From the NCBI GenBank assembly GCA_035291605.1, contig DATDRS010000075.1, positions 1 to 12,987 on the forward strand: DNA of 12,987 nt. The letters are read 5' to 3'. The notes beneath the pieces are model-generated. The model had not been told where the DNA came from and did no database searches. It worked only from the letters and a program-made list of their open reading frames with translations. Position 1 is the stretch's first letter; every line of letters starts with the position of its first letter. The stretch is from DATDRS01 sp035291605. GTDB taxonomy: Bacteria; Chloroflexota; Anaerolineae; Anaerolineales; UBA6663. The position numbers were made by a program, and so were the translations under genes. Below are positions 6,787 to 12,979 of this stretch, in pieces.

Positions 6787-7349
6787 GCTCCTCCCGCCTC
6801 GTATTTTAGCAGGGCCGCGCGCAATTGGGCCTTGGCGCGGTGCAGCCCGGTCTTCACGGTTCCCAACGGCAGGCTCACCACCGCCGCGATTTCTTCATAG
6901 GACAGTTCCTGCTGATAGCGCAGCGTGATGAGCAAGCGATAGCTCCGGGGCAGGGCGTCAATCTGGCGGTGCAAAAAGGCGCGGCGCTCTTCGGCCTCCA
7001 GCTCCGCCGCCGGGTTGGCGCTCGACGGCGCATCGTCAGGCATGGAAACGGCCTCCGTCTCGCTCAGCGCCAACAGTTCCCGGCGGAGGCGGGGCAGGCG
7101 GTTGCAACACAGGTTGGTCACAATCCGGTACAGCCACGTGCGGAACTGCGCCTTGCCCCGGAAGTTGGGCAACGCCAGCCAGGCGTGCACAAAAGCCTCC
7201 TGCGCGGCGTCCTCTGCCTCCCGCTCGTCGCTGAGGGTGCGGAGCGCCAGGTTGTAGACGAAAAGCTGGTGCTTGGCCACGAGCGCGGCAAACGCCTCCG
7301 CCTCGCCCGCCTGCGCCCGCTGAACCAGTTTCCATTCTGCCTCCTCCAC
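6783..7349 (-). CDS. ECF RNA polymerase sigma factor (sigma 1)
   Basis: Group 4 (ECF) sigma-70 factor of 188 residues, directing RNA polymerase to a small regulon, typically for envelope stress. Region 2 covers about 20-90: LFVYNLALRTLSDEREAEDA with AQEAFVHAWLALPNF and QFRTWLYRIVTNLC. Region 4 covers about 122-180: ALPRSYRLLITLRY, SYEEIAAVV and LGTVKTGLHRAKAQLR. It has no extra C-terminal SnoaL-type domain. The start is the GTG at 7349, with a GAGAGGA ribosome site 7 nt ahead. It is the first gene of an operon with the two-TM protein (ATGA overlap). The promoter at 7371-7399 carries the same boxes as the divergent DUF4097 gene, suggesting autoregulation. Confidence 0.95.
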   Translation of the reverse strand: MEEAEWKLVQRAQAGEAEAFAALVAKHQLFVYNLALRTLSDEREAEDAAQEAFVHAWLALPNFRGKAQFRTWLYRIVTNLCCNRLPRLRRELLALSETEAVSMPDDAPSSANPAAELEAEERRAFLHRQIDALPRSYRLLITLRYQQELSYEEIAAVVSLPLGTVKTGLHRAKAQLRAALLKYEAGGA

Positions 7350-7370
7350 GCACAGTCCTCTCTTCTCTAT

Positions 7371-7399
7371 TTAGACCGCCTTCGGTGGGGAAAGTTTCA
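7371..7399 (-). promoter_or_regulatory. ECF-type promoter of sigma 1 (autoregulatory)
   Basis: Read on the minus strand: -35 box TGAAACTTTC (rc of 7390-7399), 16 bp between TGAAAC and GGTCTA, then CGGTCTAA (rc of 7371-7378). This matches the general ECF pattern of an AAC-containing -35 box and a GTC-containing -10 box. Transcription would start near 7363-7366, giving a leader of about 15 nt with a GAGAGGA ribosome site before the GTG at 7349. Confidence 0.65.
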
Positions 7400-7412
7400 T
7401 TTGAGCCGGAAA

Positions 7413-7441
7413 TGAAACTTTCTCTCACTGCGCCGGTCTAA
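7413..7441 (+). promoter_or_regulatory. ECF-type promoter of the DUF4097 operon
   Basis: TGAAACTTTC (7413-7422), 16 bp between TGAAAC and GGTCTA, then CGGTCTAA (7434-7441). It is identical in boxes and spacing to the minus-strand promoter of sigma 1, with a diverged spacer. Transcription would start near 7447-7450, giving a leader of about 30 nt that contains AGGAGGT at 7461-7467 and the ATG at 7478. Confidence 0.65.
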
Positions 7442-7477
7442 TCTTTTGAAAGCATATGACAGGAGGTTTTCAGACAC

Positions 7478-8728
7478 ATGAAATATAAGTGGTTAATCGT
7501 CGGCGCGCTAATGCTGGCCCTGCTCGTCCTGTGCGTCGCCATGGTCGGCATCTTGTGGGCGACGGCCGGATTCGCCCAGACGGAGGGCCTGCGCCTGCGG
7601 ATGTTCTCCGCCGATACCGTCTCGGCGGAGGCGGATGAGGAACAGCGCTTCACGGTGTCCGGCCCGGCGGAGCTGGCAGTGACGAACGTCGTCGGCGACG
7701 TGACGGTGACAGGCGGGGGAGGGGACGAGATCGTGGTCAAGGCGCACAAGACGGCCTGGGGCGCGACGCAATCCGAGGCCAACGCCGCGCTCGCCGGATT
7801 GCAGATCAGCATGACCCAGGCAGGCGACAAGGTCATTGTAACCGTCCAACAGCCGGAGGAGGTGACCGTGGTGGGGACGAGCCGGAGCGACTCGGTGGAT
7901 TTCACCATCGCTGTCCCCGCCGAGACAGCGGTGACGGCGCGAGCTGATTTCGGGGACGTGGCCCTCTCCGGCACGACCGGGAAAGTTGACTTGCAGACGA
8001 AGTCCGGGAAAATCGGCGTCGAGGCCGTCTCCGGCGAGATCATACTGGAGAGCGACTTTGGCAATGTGACTCTGGAGGATGCGCAAGCCGTCGAGGTGGG
8101 GGTTGCCTCTAAAAGCGGCGCGATCACGCTGAGGCGCGTAGAAGCCGAGGGGACGATCAGCCTGAGCTCGGATTTTGGCTCAGTGACGTTCACTACCGGC
8201 CGGGCGGCGTCGCTCACACTGGAGGCGAAGAGCGGGGAGGTGAAACTGGCTGATTTGACCGTGAAGGGCGCGGTCAAGGTTCACAGCGACTTCGGCCAAT
8301 TGACGCTGGAGCAGGTGGCCGGCGAGGCCTACGATTTGACCACGAACAGCGGCGCGGTCACGGTTGACGGCGCGCGCGGCCCTGTGATCATCCACAGCGA
8401 CTTCGGCAATGTCGAGCTGAGGGGCGGCGAAGACGTCGCGCTCGACTTGCGGACCAAGAGCGGCGGGATCACGTTCTCCGGAACGCTCGGCGAAGGGCCG
8501 CATCGCGTCGAGACTGACTTCGGGAGCATCTGGCTGGCGTTGCCTGAAAGCGCCGCGCTGACTCTGGACCTGAAGACGGACTTCGGCAAAGTCAAATCGG
8601 ACCTGCCGGTCACCCTCAGCGGTGAGTTCAGCGACGAGCACTGGCAGGGCACGACGAACGGCGGCGGCGACAGCCTGACGGTGCGCACCAAAAACGGCAA
8701 CATTACACTCGTAACGCTCAATCCGTAG
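7478..8728 (+). CDS. DUF4097-type putative adhesin with beta-solenoid repeats
   Basis: Secreted or membrane-anchored repeat protein of 416 residues. Residues 5-30 form an N-terminal hydrophobic segment (WLIVGALMLALLVLCVAMVG), either a signal peptide or a signal anchor. From about 60 on it is an all-beta repeat region typical of DUF4097 ('putative adhesin'). Two half-repeats of about 19 residues alternate: a DFGxVxL type (Asp at 157, 193, 232, 271, 308, 347, 368) and a K/N-S/N-G-x-I/V type (at 175, 212, 251, 290, 328, 405). The regular alternation suggests a right-handed beta-solenoid with one half-repeat per coil. AGGAGGT lies 10 nt before the ATG. It is first in an operon with a DUF6249-like gene and is driven by an ECF-type promoter shared in form with sigma 1, so it is probably a stress-regulon target. 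The biochemical role is unknown; it could also act as a sensor or modulator at the envelope. Confidence 0.88.
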   Translation: MKYKWLIVGALMLALLVLCVAMVGILWATAGFAQTEGLRLRMFSADTVSAEADEEQRFTVSGPAELAVTNVVGDVTVTGGGGDEIVVKAHKTAWGATQSEANAALAGLQISMTQAGDKVIVTVQQPEEVTVVGTSRSDSVDFTIAVPAETAVTARADFGDVALSGTTGKVDLQTKSGKIGVEAVSGEIILESDFGNVTLEDAQAVEVGVASKSGAITLRRVEAEGTISLSSDFGSVTFTTGRAASLTLEAKSGEVKLADLTVKGAVKVHSDFGQLTLEQVAGEAYDLTTNSGAVTVDGARGPVIIHSDFGNVELRGGEDVALDLRTKSGGITFSGTLGEGPHRVETDFGSIWLALPESAALTLDLKTDFGKVKSDLPVTLSGEFSDEHWQGTTNGGGDSLTVRTKNGNITLVTLNP

Positions 8729-8740
8729 GAGATTAATGAC

Positions 8741-9148
8741 ATGGACGATATCATCATCCCTTGCGCAAGTCTTGGCTTTTTCATCATCCTGTTCGGTTTC
8801 ATCGCGCTGATGCGTTTCCTGAGTTACCGGGAGACGCTCGCCCTGGCCGAAAAAGGGCTGGTCCGCGCCGACCGCCTCCCGCGGGATGGCAAGGACACGC
8901 TGCGATGGGGCATCGCCCTGGCGGCGATAGGCGCCGCCCTGTGCGTCGGACTATATCCGATTGGGTTTGTAGCTGGCGGCCGGTGGCCGTTGGGGGTTGG
9001 CCCGTGGCTGCTGGCCGGGCTGATCCCGATGTTCTTCGGGCTGGGGCTGGTCCTGATCTATGTGTTGACCCGCGAGGAGAAACCGAAGCGAGAGGAGGTC
9101 ATCAAAGCCGAGATGCAGGAGAAGATTGAAGACACGCCGGGCGCGTGA
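8741..9148 (+). CDS. DUF6249-like three-TM membrane protein
   Basis: A 135-residue integral membrane protein. Hydrophobic segments lie at about 5-24 (IIIPCASLGFFIILFGFIAL), 55-73 and 88-109. Between the first two is a conserved-looking cytosolic loop SYRETLALAEKGLVRAD, the feature that recalls DUF6249 proteins often found beside ECF sigma factors. The C-terminus is highly charged (REEKPKREEVIKAEMQEKIED) and probably helical. The ribosome site TAGGAG overlaps the stop codon of the DUF4097 gene (12-bp gap), so it is co-transcribed and probably translationally coupled. No enzymatic motif is seen. The family label is recalled from pattern, not searched. Confidence 0.82.
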   Translation: MDDIIIPCASLGFFIILFGFIALMRFLSYRETLALAEKGLVRADRLPRDGKDTLRWGIALAAIGAALCVGLYPIGFVAGGRWPLGVGPWLLAGLIPMFFGLGLVLIYVLTREEKPKREEVIKAEMQEKIEDTPGA

Positions 9149-9156
9149 GGCGCTCC

Positions 9157-9222
9157 TCACCCCCGGGCCCCTCTCCTGACCGGAACCGCACGGTCAGGAG
9201 AGGAGGTGAAACAGGGGGGTGA
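9157..9222. terminator. Stem-loop between convergent genes, likely bidirectional terminator
   Basis: CTCTCCTGACCG (9171-9182) and CGGTCAGGAGAG (9191-9202) form a perfect 12-bp stem with an 8-nt loop. Outer arms TCACCCCC (9157-9164) and GGGGGTGA (9215-9222) extend it. It fills the gap between the DUF6249 stop and the ABC permease stop, where both transcripts must end. There is no U-tract on either side, so it is either a non-canonical terminator, an mRNA 3'-end stabiliser or a dispersed palindrome. Confidence 0.5.
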
Positions 9223-9223
9223 A

Positions 9224-10072
9224 TCACAAATCCCGGCGTGAAAACCAGCGCATGGCCAGGACGAGAGCCGCGAGCGCGTATCCGGCGGCGTAGACGATCA
9301 TGAACGGGCTGGGGATCGAGCGCGCAGAGAAAGGCGAGAAGCCGACCGCCGACACGAGCGGCGATTGCATCTCAAACGCAGCGCGCTTCCACAACGCTTC
9401 GCTGGGGATGATCAGGCTGGAGAGGATGCCGATGTTGACGGCGGTCTGGTTGCCCAGGAATGAGCCGATCTGCTCGACCCATCCGCCGATGAAGGCGAGG
9501 CCGTAGAGGCCGAAGACCACGCCGCCCGTGGCGAGCGTCGAGATAAGGCTGCTGCACATAAGCGTGATGGACATGATGAGCAGGCTTTCCAAGTAGATCA
9601 GCCCGACGCCGCGCAGGAAGTTCGGCGGCGCGTACCGTGCCTGCACCCACACGCTCCCCGCCACGCCCCCGGCCATCAAAAGCAGATACAGCGCGAGCAG
9701 CCCCGCAAAACCGAGCCATTTGCCGAACACCACCTCGGCGCGGCGCACCGGCTTGGTCACGATGGATTGGATCGCGCCGGAGCCGATCTCGCCTGCCAGT
9801 GTGTCCGCCGAGACGAGCGCTCCCATCGCGACGGAGAGGAAAGTCACCGCGTACAGGCCCGCCATCGTCATGAAGTTATAAATTTCCCGCCGCGCGACTG
9901 CGTTCGGCGCGCTGCCCACGCCCTCCGCGCGGGTCATCTCGAGGTTGATAAAGTGAAAGCCAAGGCTGTAGAGAATTAGGAAGGCAAGGCCCAGCAGCAG
10001 CGCGGCCAGCGCGATCCTGCGGCGCACGGCCTCGCGGAAGGTCAGCCGGGCGATGATGAGCATCGGATTCAT
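9224..10072 (-). CDS. ABC-2 type transporter permease
   Basis: Membrane subunit of an ABC exporter, 282 residues with about six predicted TM helices: 20-37, 70-88, 119-141, 158-180, 183-198 and 257-274. The family-typical motif after the second helix is DTLAGEIGSGAIQSIVTKP followed by RRAEVVFGKWLG, as in NosY/ABC2-type permeases. The start is the ATG at 10072, because the longer open frame upstream lies inside the ATPase gene. ATG and the ATPase TGA overlap as ATGA, so translation is coupled and the two form one transporter. The substrate is unknown; candidates for this family include drugs, lipids or copper/nitrous-oxide reductase assembly, and no such neighbour is present. Confidence 0.93.
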   Translation of the reverse strand: MNPMLIIARLTFREAVRRRIALAALLLGLAFLILYSLGFHFINLEMTRAEGVGSAPNAVARREIYNFMTMAGLYAVTFLSVAMGALVSADTLAGEIGSGAIQSIVTKPVRRAEVVFGKWLGFAGLLALYLLLMAGGVAGSVWVQARYAPPNFLRGVGLIYLESLLIMSITLMCSSLISTLATGGVVFGLYGLAFIGGWVEQIGSFLGNQTAVNIGILSSLIIPSEALWKRAAFEMQSPLVSAVGFSPFSARSIPSPFMIVYAAGYALAALVLAMRWFSRRDL

Positions 10073-10992
10073 AGGCCCCCGTCCGTCCCCACGGTTTGAA
10101 TGAACAACTCCTCCAGCGAGAGGCGCTGCGGCGTAATGGCGTAGACCTCCGCGCCCTGCGCGACGAGGTAGCGCGTGATGGCTGGCAGCGCCGCCTCGCC
10201 GGGAACCGCCAGCGTCACGTGGTCGCCGTCCGTGCGGACATCCTGCCCCCACTCGTTCAGCCCGGCGAGGATGGACGGGGTCAGGCCGCTGGCCCGGATG
10301 GTCACGCTCGTCTCGCCCTCGGCCAGTTCCTTGAGCTCGCTGACGCGGATGACCTCGCCGTGCTTGATGAAGGCCACGCGATCGCAGGTGACCTCGATCT
10401 CGCTGAGCAGGTGCGAGTTCAGAAATACCGTCGTCCCCTGCGCGCGCAGGTCGTGGATGATGTCGCGGACGAGGCGGCGGCCCACCGGGTCGAGGCCGGA
10501 GGTCGGCTCGTCGAGGAAGATCAGCGCGGGGTCGTTGAGCAGCGCCTGCGCCAGGCCGATACGCTGGAGCATCCCTTTGGAGAAAGTGCGCAGGTGTTTA
10601 CGGCGGAAGGGGGCCAGCCCGACCAGTTCGAGCAGTTCGTCAATCTGTGGGCGCAGGCGCGCCGGGGGCATTCCGTAGAGTTGGCCGTGCAGAGTTAAAA
10701 ACTCCTGGGCCGTGAGCCAGTCGTGGAAGCGAAAATGCTCCGGCAGAAAGCCGATGCGGGCGCGCGCCAGCCGGTCGCCGAGCGGCGCGCCGAGCAGCAT
10801 CCCGTCGCCCGAAGTCGGCGCGACGAGGCCGAGCAGCATTTTGACGGAGGTCGTTTTGCCTGCACCATTGGGGCCGAGAAAGCCAAAGACCTCGGCCTGC
10901 TGGACCTGGAGCGTAAGGCCCTTGACGGCGACGTTATCGCCGAACTCCTTGCGGAGCGCGTGCGTGTCTATGGCGAGCGTGTTGGTCGTCAC
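10069..10992 (-). CDS. ABC transporter ATP-binding protein
   Basis: Cytosolic ATPase that drives the downstream permease (307 residues). Walker A is GPNGAGKTT at 40-48. The Q-loop position is occupied by Glu85 (GFLPEH) rather than Gln, as often seen in NosF/CcmA-type ATPases. The signature is FSKGMLQR (137-144) in place of LSGGQ. Walker B is LIFLDEP (157-163) with catalytic Glu162, the D-loop is SGLD, and the switch His is 194 (LNSHLL). Residues 225-307 form the accessory C-terminal domain common in drug-exporter ATPases. The start is GTG at 10992, just before the TLAIDTHALRKEFG strand. No Shine-Dalgarno precedes it, and a -10 element lies only 7 bp upstream, suggesting a leaderless mRNA. Confidence 0.95.
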   Translation of the reverse strand: MTTNTLAIDTHALRKEFGDNVAVKGLTLQVQQAEVFGFLGPNGAGKTTSVKMLLGLVAPTSGDGMLLGAPLGDRLARARIGFLPEHFRFHDWLTAQEFLTLHGQLYGMPPARLRPQIDELLELVGLAPFRRKHLRTFSKGMLQRIGLAQALLNDPALIFLDEPTSGLDPVGRRLVRDIIHDLRAQGTTVFLNSHLLSEIEVTCDRVAFIKHGEVIRVSELKELAEGETSVTIRASGLTPSILAGLNEWGQDVRTDGDHVTLAVPGEAALPAITRYLVAQGAEVYAITPQRLSLEELFIQTVGTDGGL

Positions 10993-10999
10993 GCGTGTG

Positions 11000-11028
11000 A
11001 TTGTAACTTAAGGTGAGGGGGATGGCAG
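11000..11028 (-). promoter_or_regulatory. Promoter candidate for a leaderless ABC operon mRNA
   Basis: Minus strand: CTGCCA (rc of 11023-11028, 4 of 6 matches to TTGACA), a 17-bp spacer, then TACAAT (rc of 11000-11005, 5 of 6 matches to TATAAT). A start 6-7 nt after the -10 would fall at or one base before the GTG at 10992. Confidence 0.5.
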
Positions 11029-11031
11029 CAA

Positions 11032-11076
11032 GGGAGCGGGGGAGCAGAGATGAGGCCCTCTCCTGCCCCCGCTCCC
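11032..11076. repeat. AG/CT-rich inverted repeat between anti-sigma and ABC genes
   Basis: GGGAGCGGGGG (11032-11042) and CCCCCGCTCCC (11066-11076) are exact reverse complements with a 23-nt loop. It follows the anti-sigma stop on the minus strand and could stop that transcript, but no U-run follows. The left arm overlaps the G/A-rich sequence type also seen at 4508-4565 and 12325-12341. Confidence 0.5.
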
Positions 11077-11093
11077 CCGCCTTGAGAGCGCGG

Positions 11094-12275
11094 CTATTTC
11101 ATCGAGTTGGCTAAGGCGAGGCCCGCGTCGGGGTCGCCGAACCCGCTCAAACCATAGATGATGCCGTTCTTCACCCACAACAGCGTGTAGCGGGCCGGGA
11201 CGCCGTCGTCGCTCTTCCGGTAGATCAGGTTGCCCATCACGCCATCCACGGCGACCTGCCCATACTCGTGCCCGTTGCGCGGGATCGGGACGACGAGGGT
11301 CGAGGTCCAGTCCACGGTCTGGCTGAACTGGCGGGCCTCCTCCGGCGACATGCCTGTGAACTCCAGCCCGATCTCGGCGAGTTTCTGGATGTCCAGGTCG
11401 GGCGGGGCGGCCACCGTCGGGCTGGGCGCCTGGGCGAGGAGAGTGCAGTTCCGCACCTGTTCCCAGGTCATGCTCTCACGTTCTACCTCAGTTGCATCTG
11501 GGGTTGGGCAATCCCCGTAGGCCGCGGTCACCGCCGCCGGGATCTCGATTTCGATCTTCGCGCCATCCAACGAAGCGGGCAGTTGCAAATCGCCGTGCCC
11601 GGCTTCGTCGAGCAGGGCCTGTGCCTCGGCGCGGTTCACGAGGAAGTAGAACGCGGCGCCGTCCTGCACGGTGAGGAGCGGGGCCGATCCCGCCGCCTCC
11701 GGCAGGCGGACGGTGAACCCGGTCAGGCGTCCGGCCTCGGCGGCGTCGGCGACGACCTGCGGCTCGCCCGGCTCTTTGGTGACCGTCATCGAGTTGGACA
11801 TGATCTGGCCGAACTGCCGGCCGAGCGTCGAGTCGCCGTTCAACTCGCTCAGGCGCGAGGTGTCAACCGGCAGGATGGCGATTTGCTGGACGCGGAACAG
11901 GCCGAGGAATTGTCCGGCCCACGCGCGCACGGGCGCGAGGCTGAGCGAAAAAGCAACGGCGGCGACGATCATCGCGAGGCCCCATGCGGGGCGGAGCGGC
12001 TTGCTGAAGAGTTTCTTGAGCATCGTATCGTTGTCCTTTCTGAGGGCGCGCTCTGCGCTGAAGGCTTTGAAGCGGGCAAGCGCGGACAGCGCGGCGAGTG
12101 ATGGGTCATCCGAAGCGGGGCCGAGGCGAGTCACTTGATCGCCCACGCGGCCGGCGCGTCGTTCAATCACGGCGAGGCGCGCCTGGCAGTCCGGGCACGC
12201 GGCGAGGTGCTGGCGGCTGACTTCGTTCAGTTCACCGTCGAGATAAGCGCGGAGTCGTCCGTCGTCGAGATGCAT
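11094..12275 (-). CDS. Zinc-finger anti-sigma factor with DUF4367-like C-terminus
   Basis: Membrane-anchored anti-sigma factor (393 residues) predicted to hold sigma 2 inactive until an envelope signal arrives. The start is the ATG at 12275, with AGGAGG 8 nt ahead. A longer frame would add 30 residues from repeat DNA and is rejected. The cytosolic zf-HC2 motif is His23-x3-Cys27-x2-Cys30 (HLAACPDC) within YLDGELNEVSRQHLAAC. One TM segment lies at about 98-118. The outer region (about 120-393) ends with ARYTLLWVKNGIIYGLSGFG and DAGLALANSMK, resembling DUF4367 domains that follow anti-sigma anchors in Gram-positives and Chloroflexota. The outer domain probably senses or binds an envelope ligand. 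It lies 105 bp downstream of the sigma 2 stop, separated by repeat sequence. The anti-sigma call is strong; the DUF4367 label is moderate. Confidence 0.9.
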   Translation of the reverse strand: MHLDDGRLRAYLDGELNEVSRQHLAACPDCQARLAVIERRAGRVGDQVTRLGPASDDPSLAALSALARFKAFSAERALRKDNDTMLKKLFSKPLRPAWGLAMIVAAVAFSLSLAPVRAWAGQFLGLFRVQQIAILPVDTSRLSELNGDSTLGRQFGQIMSNSMTVTKEPGEPQVVADAAEAGRLTGFTVRLPEAAGSAPLLTVQDGAAFYFLVNRAEAQALLDEAGHGDLQLPASLDGAKIEIEIPAAVTAAYGDCPTPDATEVERESMTWEQVRNCTLLAQAPSPTVAAPPDLDIQKLAEIGLEFTGMSPEEARQFSQTVDWTSTLVVPIPRNGHEYGQVAVDGVMGNLIYRKSDDGVPARYTLLWVKNGIIYGLSGFGDPDAGLALANSMK

Positions 12276-12324
12276 GTTCCTGTCCTCCTGTGTCAGGTGA
12301 CAAAACTGGCAGGGGGGCTTGAGA

Positions 12325-12380
12325 GCAGGAGGGCAGGGGAGAGTCTCACCTCTGCTCCCCCGCACCGTTGCTCCCCTGCC
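12325..12380. repeat. AG-rich inverted repeat between sigma 2 and anti-sigma genes
   Basis: GGCAGGGGAG (12332-12341) and CTCCCCTGCC (12371-12380) are exact reverse complements around a 29-nt loop that itself contains CTGCTCCCCC. It fills most of the 105-bp intra-operon spacer (12276-12380). This G/A-rich pattern resembles the insertion in ppc and the repeat at 11032-11076. Confidence 0.55.
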
Positions 12381-12956
12381 TCAGTCATCACCCGACACCT
12401 TTCGATACCTGTCCTCAAACTCCCTCTCCGCCCTCGCCAGCAGCACGCCAATTGAGTTGGGCGAGACATTCAGCGCGGCGGCGATTTCCTGATAAGTCAG
12501 GCCGGAGTGGCGTAGCACGAGCAGTTGCGCCTGGCGCGGGTTCATTTCCCTGAGGGCTTGCCGCACCAAGCTGCGCGCCTCCTCTTCGGCGGCAATCTCG
12601 GCGGGGTCCGCGCCCGCGTGGTTTTCCGTTTCCCACCGTGCGGAGGCAAGCTCGTATTTTTCGCGGCGCTTCCAGCCCCGAATGGCGTTCAGGCCCAGGT
12701 TGGTCGCCACGCGGTACAGCCAGCCGCCGAGGTTGAGCTCACGAGCGTCGCTGCGCCGATAGAGCCGCCAGAAAGCCTCCAGCGCCAGGTCTTCGGCCTC
12801 GGCGTGGTCGCCTACGAGCCGCACCAGCACGCGATACACGCGCGGCCAGTGCTCGAGAAAGACGGCCTCGAAGTCATTTGCCACGTTTGTGAGAAGCGCC
12901 TCTCCGGCTCGCGCCTCGCTCGACGCTGCGCGGGCCTTGCCTTTCGCGATGACCAC
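12381..12956 (-). CDS. ECF RNA polymerase sigma factor (sigma 2)
   Basis: A second ECF sigma-70 factor, 191 residues. Region 2 covers about 28-97 (NDFEAVFLEHWPRVYRVL, GDHAEAEDLALEAFWRLYRR, GGWLYRVATNLGLNAIR). Region 4 covers about 125-180 (REMNPRQAQLLVLRHSG, LTYQEIAAALNVSPNS and GVLLARAEREF). The GTG at 12956 is preceded by AGAGG 10 nt upstream; a second GTG at residue 25 would also keep all of region 2, so the first 24 low-complexity residues are uncertain. The next gene is its zinc-finger anti-sigma factor. It is clearly different from sigma 1, so the two need not share promoters. Confidence 0.93.
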   Translation of the reverse strand: MVIAKGKARAASSEARAGEALLTNVANDFEAVFLEHWPRVYRVLVRLVGDHAEAEDLALEAFWRLYRRSDARELNLGGWLYRVATNLGLNAIRGWKRREKYELASARWETENHAGADPAEIAAEEEARSLVRQALREMNPRQAQLLVLRHSGLTYQEIAAALNVSPNSIGVLLARAEREFEDRYRKVSGDD

Positions 12957-12973
12957 CGGTGATTGCCTCTACC

Positions 12974-12979
12974 ATAATA
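12974..12979 (-). promoter_or_regulatory. -10 element candidate for the sigma 2 operon
   Basis: TATTAT on the minus strand, 17 bp ahead of the GTG at 12956, with AGAGG between. The -35 region would lie beyond the right edge of the window, so this cannot be completed. Confidence 0.25.

Larger units (their letters stand above)
7371..7441. repeat. Concentric inverted repeat containing both divergent promoters
   Basis: Outer arms TTAGACCG (7371-7378) and CGGTCTAA (7434-7441), and inner arms GAAAGTTTCATTT (7390-7402) and AAATGAAACTTTC (7410-7422), share exactly the same centre, 7406. The 11-bp stretches between outer and inner arms do not pair well. No target-site duplication is seen. This arrangement is explained by two identical promoters back to back rather than by one hairpin. 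Confidence 0.85.

Noticed and set aside
7371..7441. A MITE or transposon remnant with TTAGACCG terminal repeats
   Set aside because: No target-site duplication is visible, the stretches between the arms do not pair, and the arms fit ECF -35 and -10 boxes with identical 16-bp spacing and sensible distances to two start codons.
8239..8244. Further TGAAAC boxes (also near 4286 and 9207) as additional sigma 1 promoters
   Set aside because: None has a GGTCTA box 16 bp downstream, and two of them lie inside genes in no useful position.
10073..10252. Longer permease start inside the ATPase gene
   Set aside because: The extra 60 residues are an antisense-like Arg/Gly-rich shadow of the ATPase; ATG at 10072 gives the typical ABC-2 N-terminus and an ATGA overlap.
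12276..12365. Longer anti-sigma start
   Set aside because: The extra residues come from the AG-rich repeat, and a strong AGGAGG site lies directly before the ATG at 12275.
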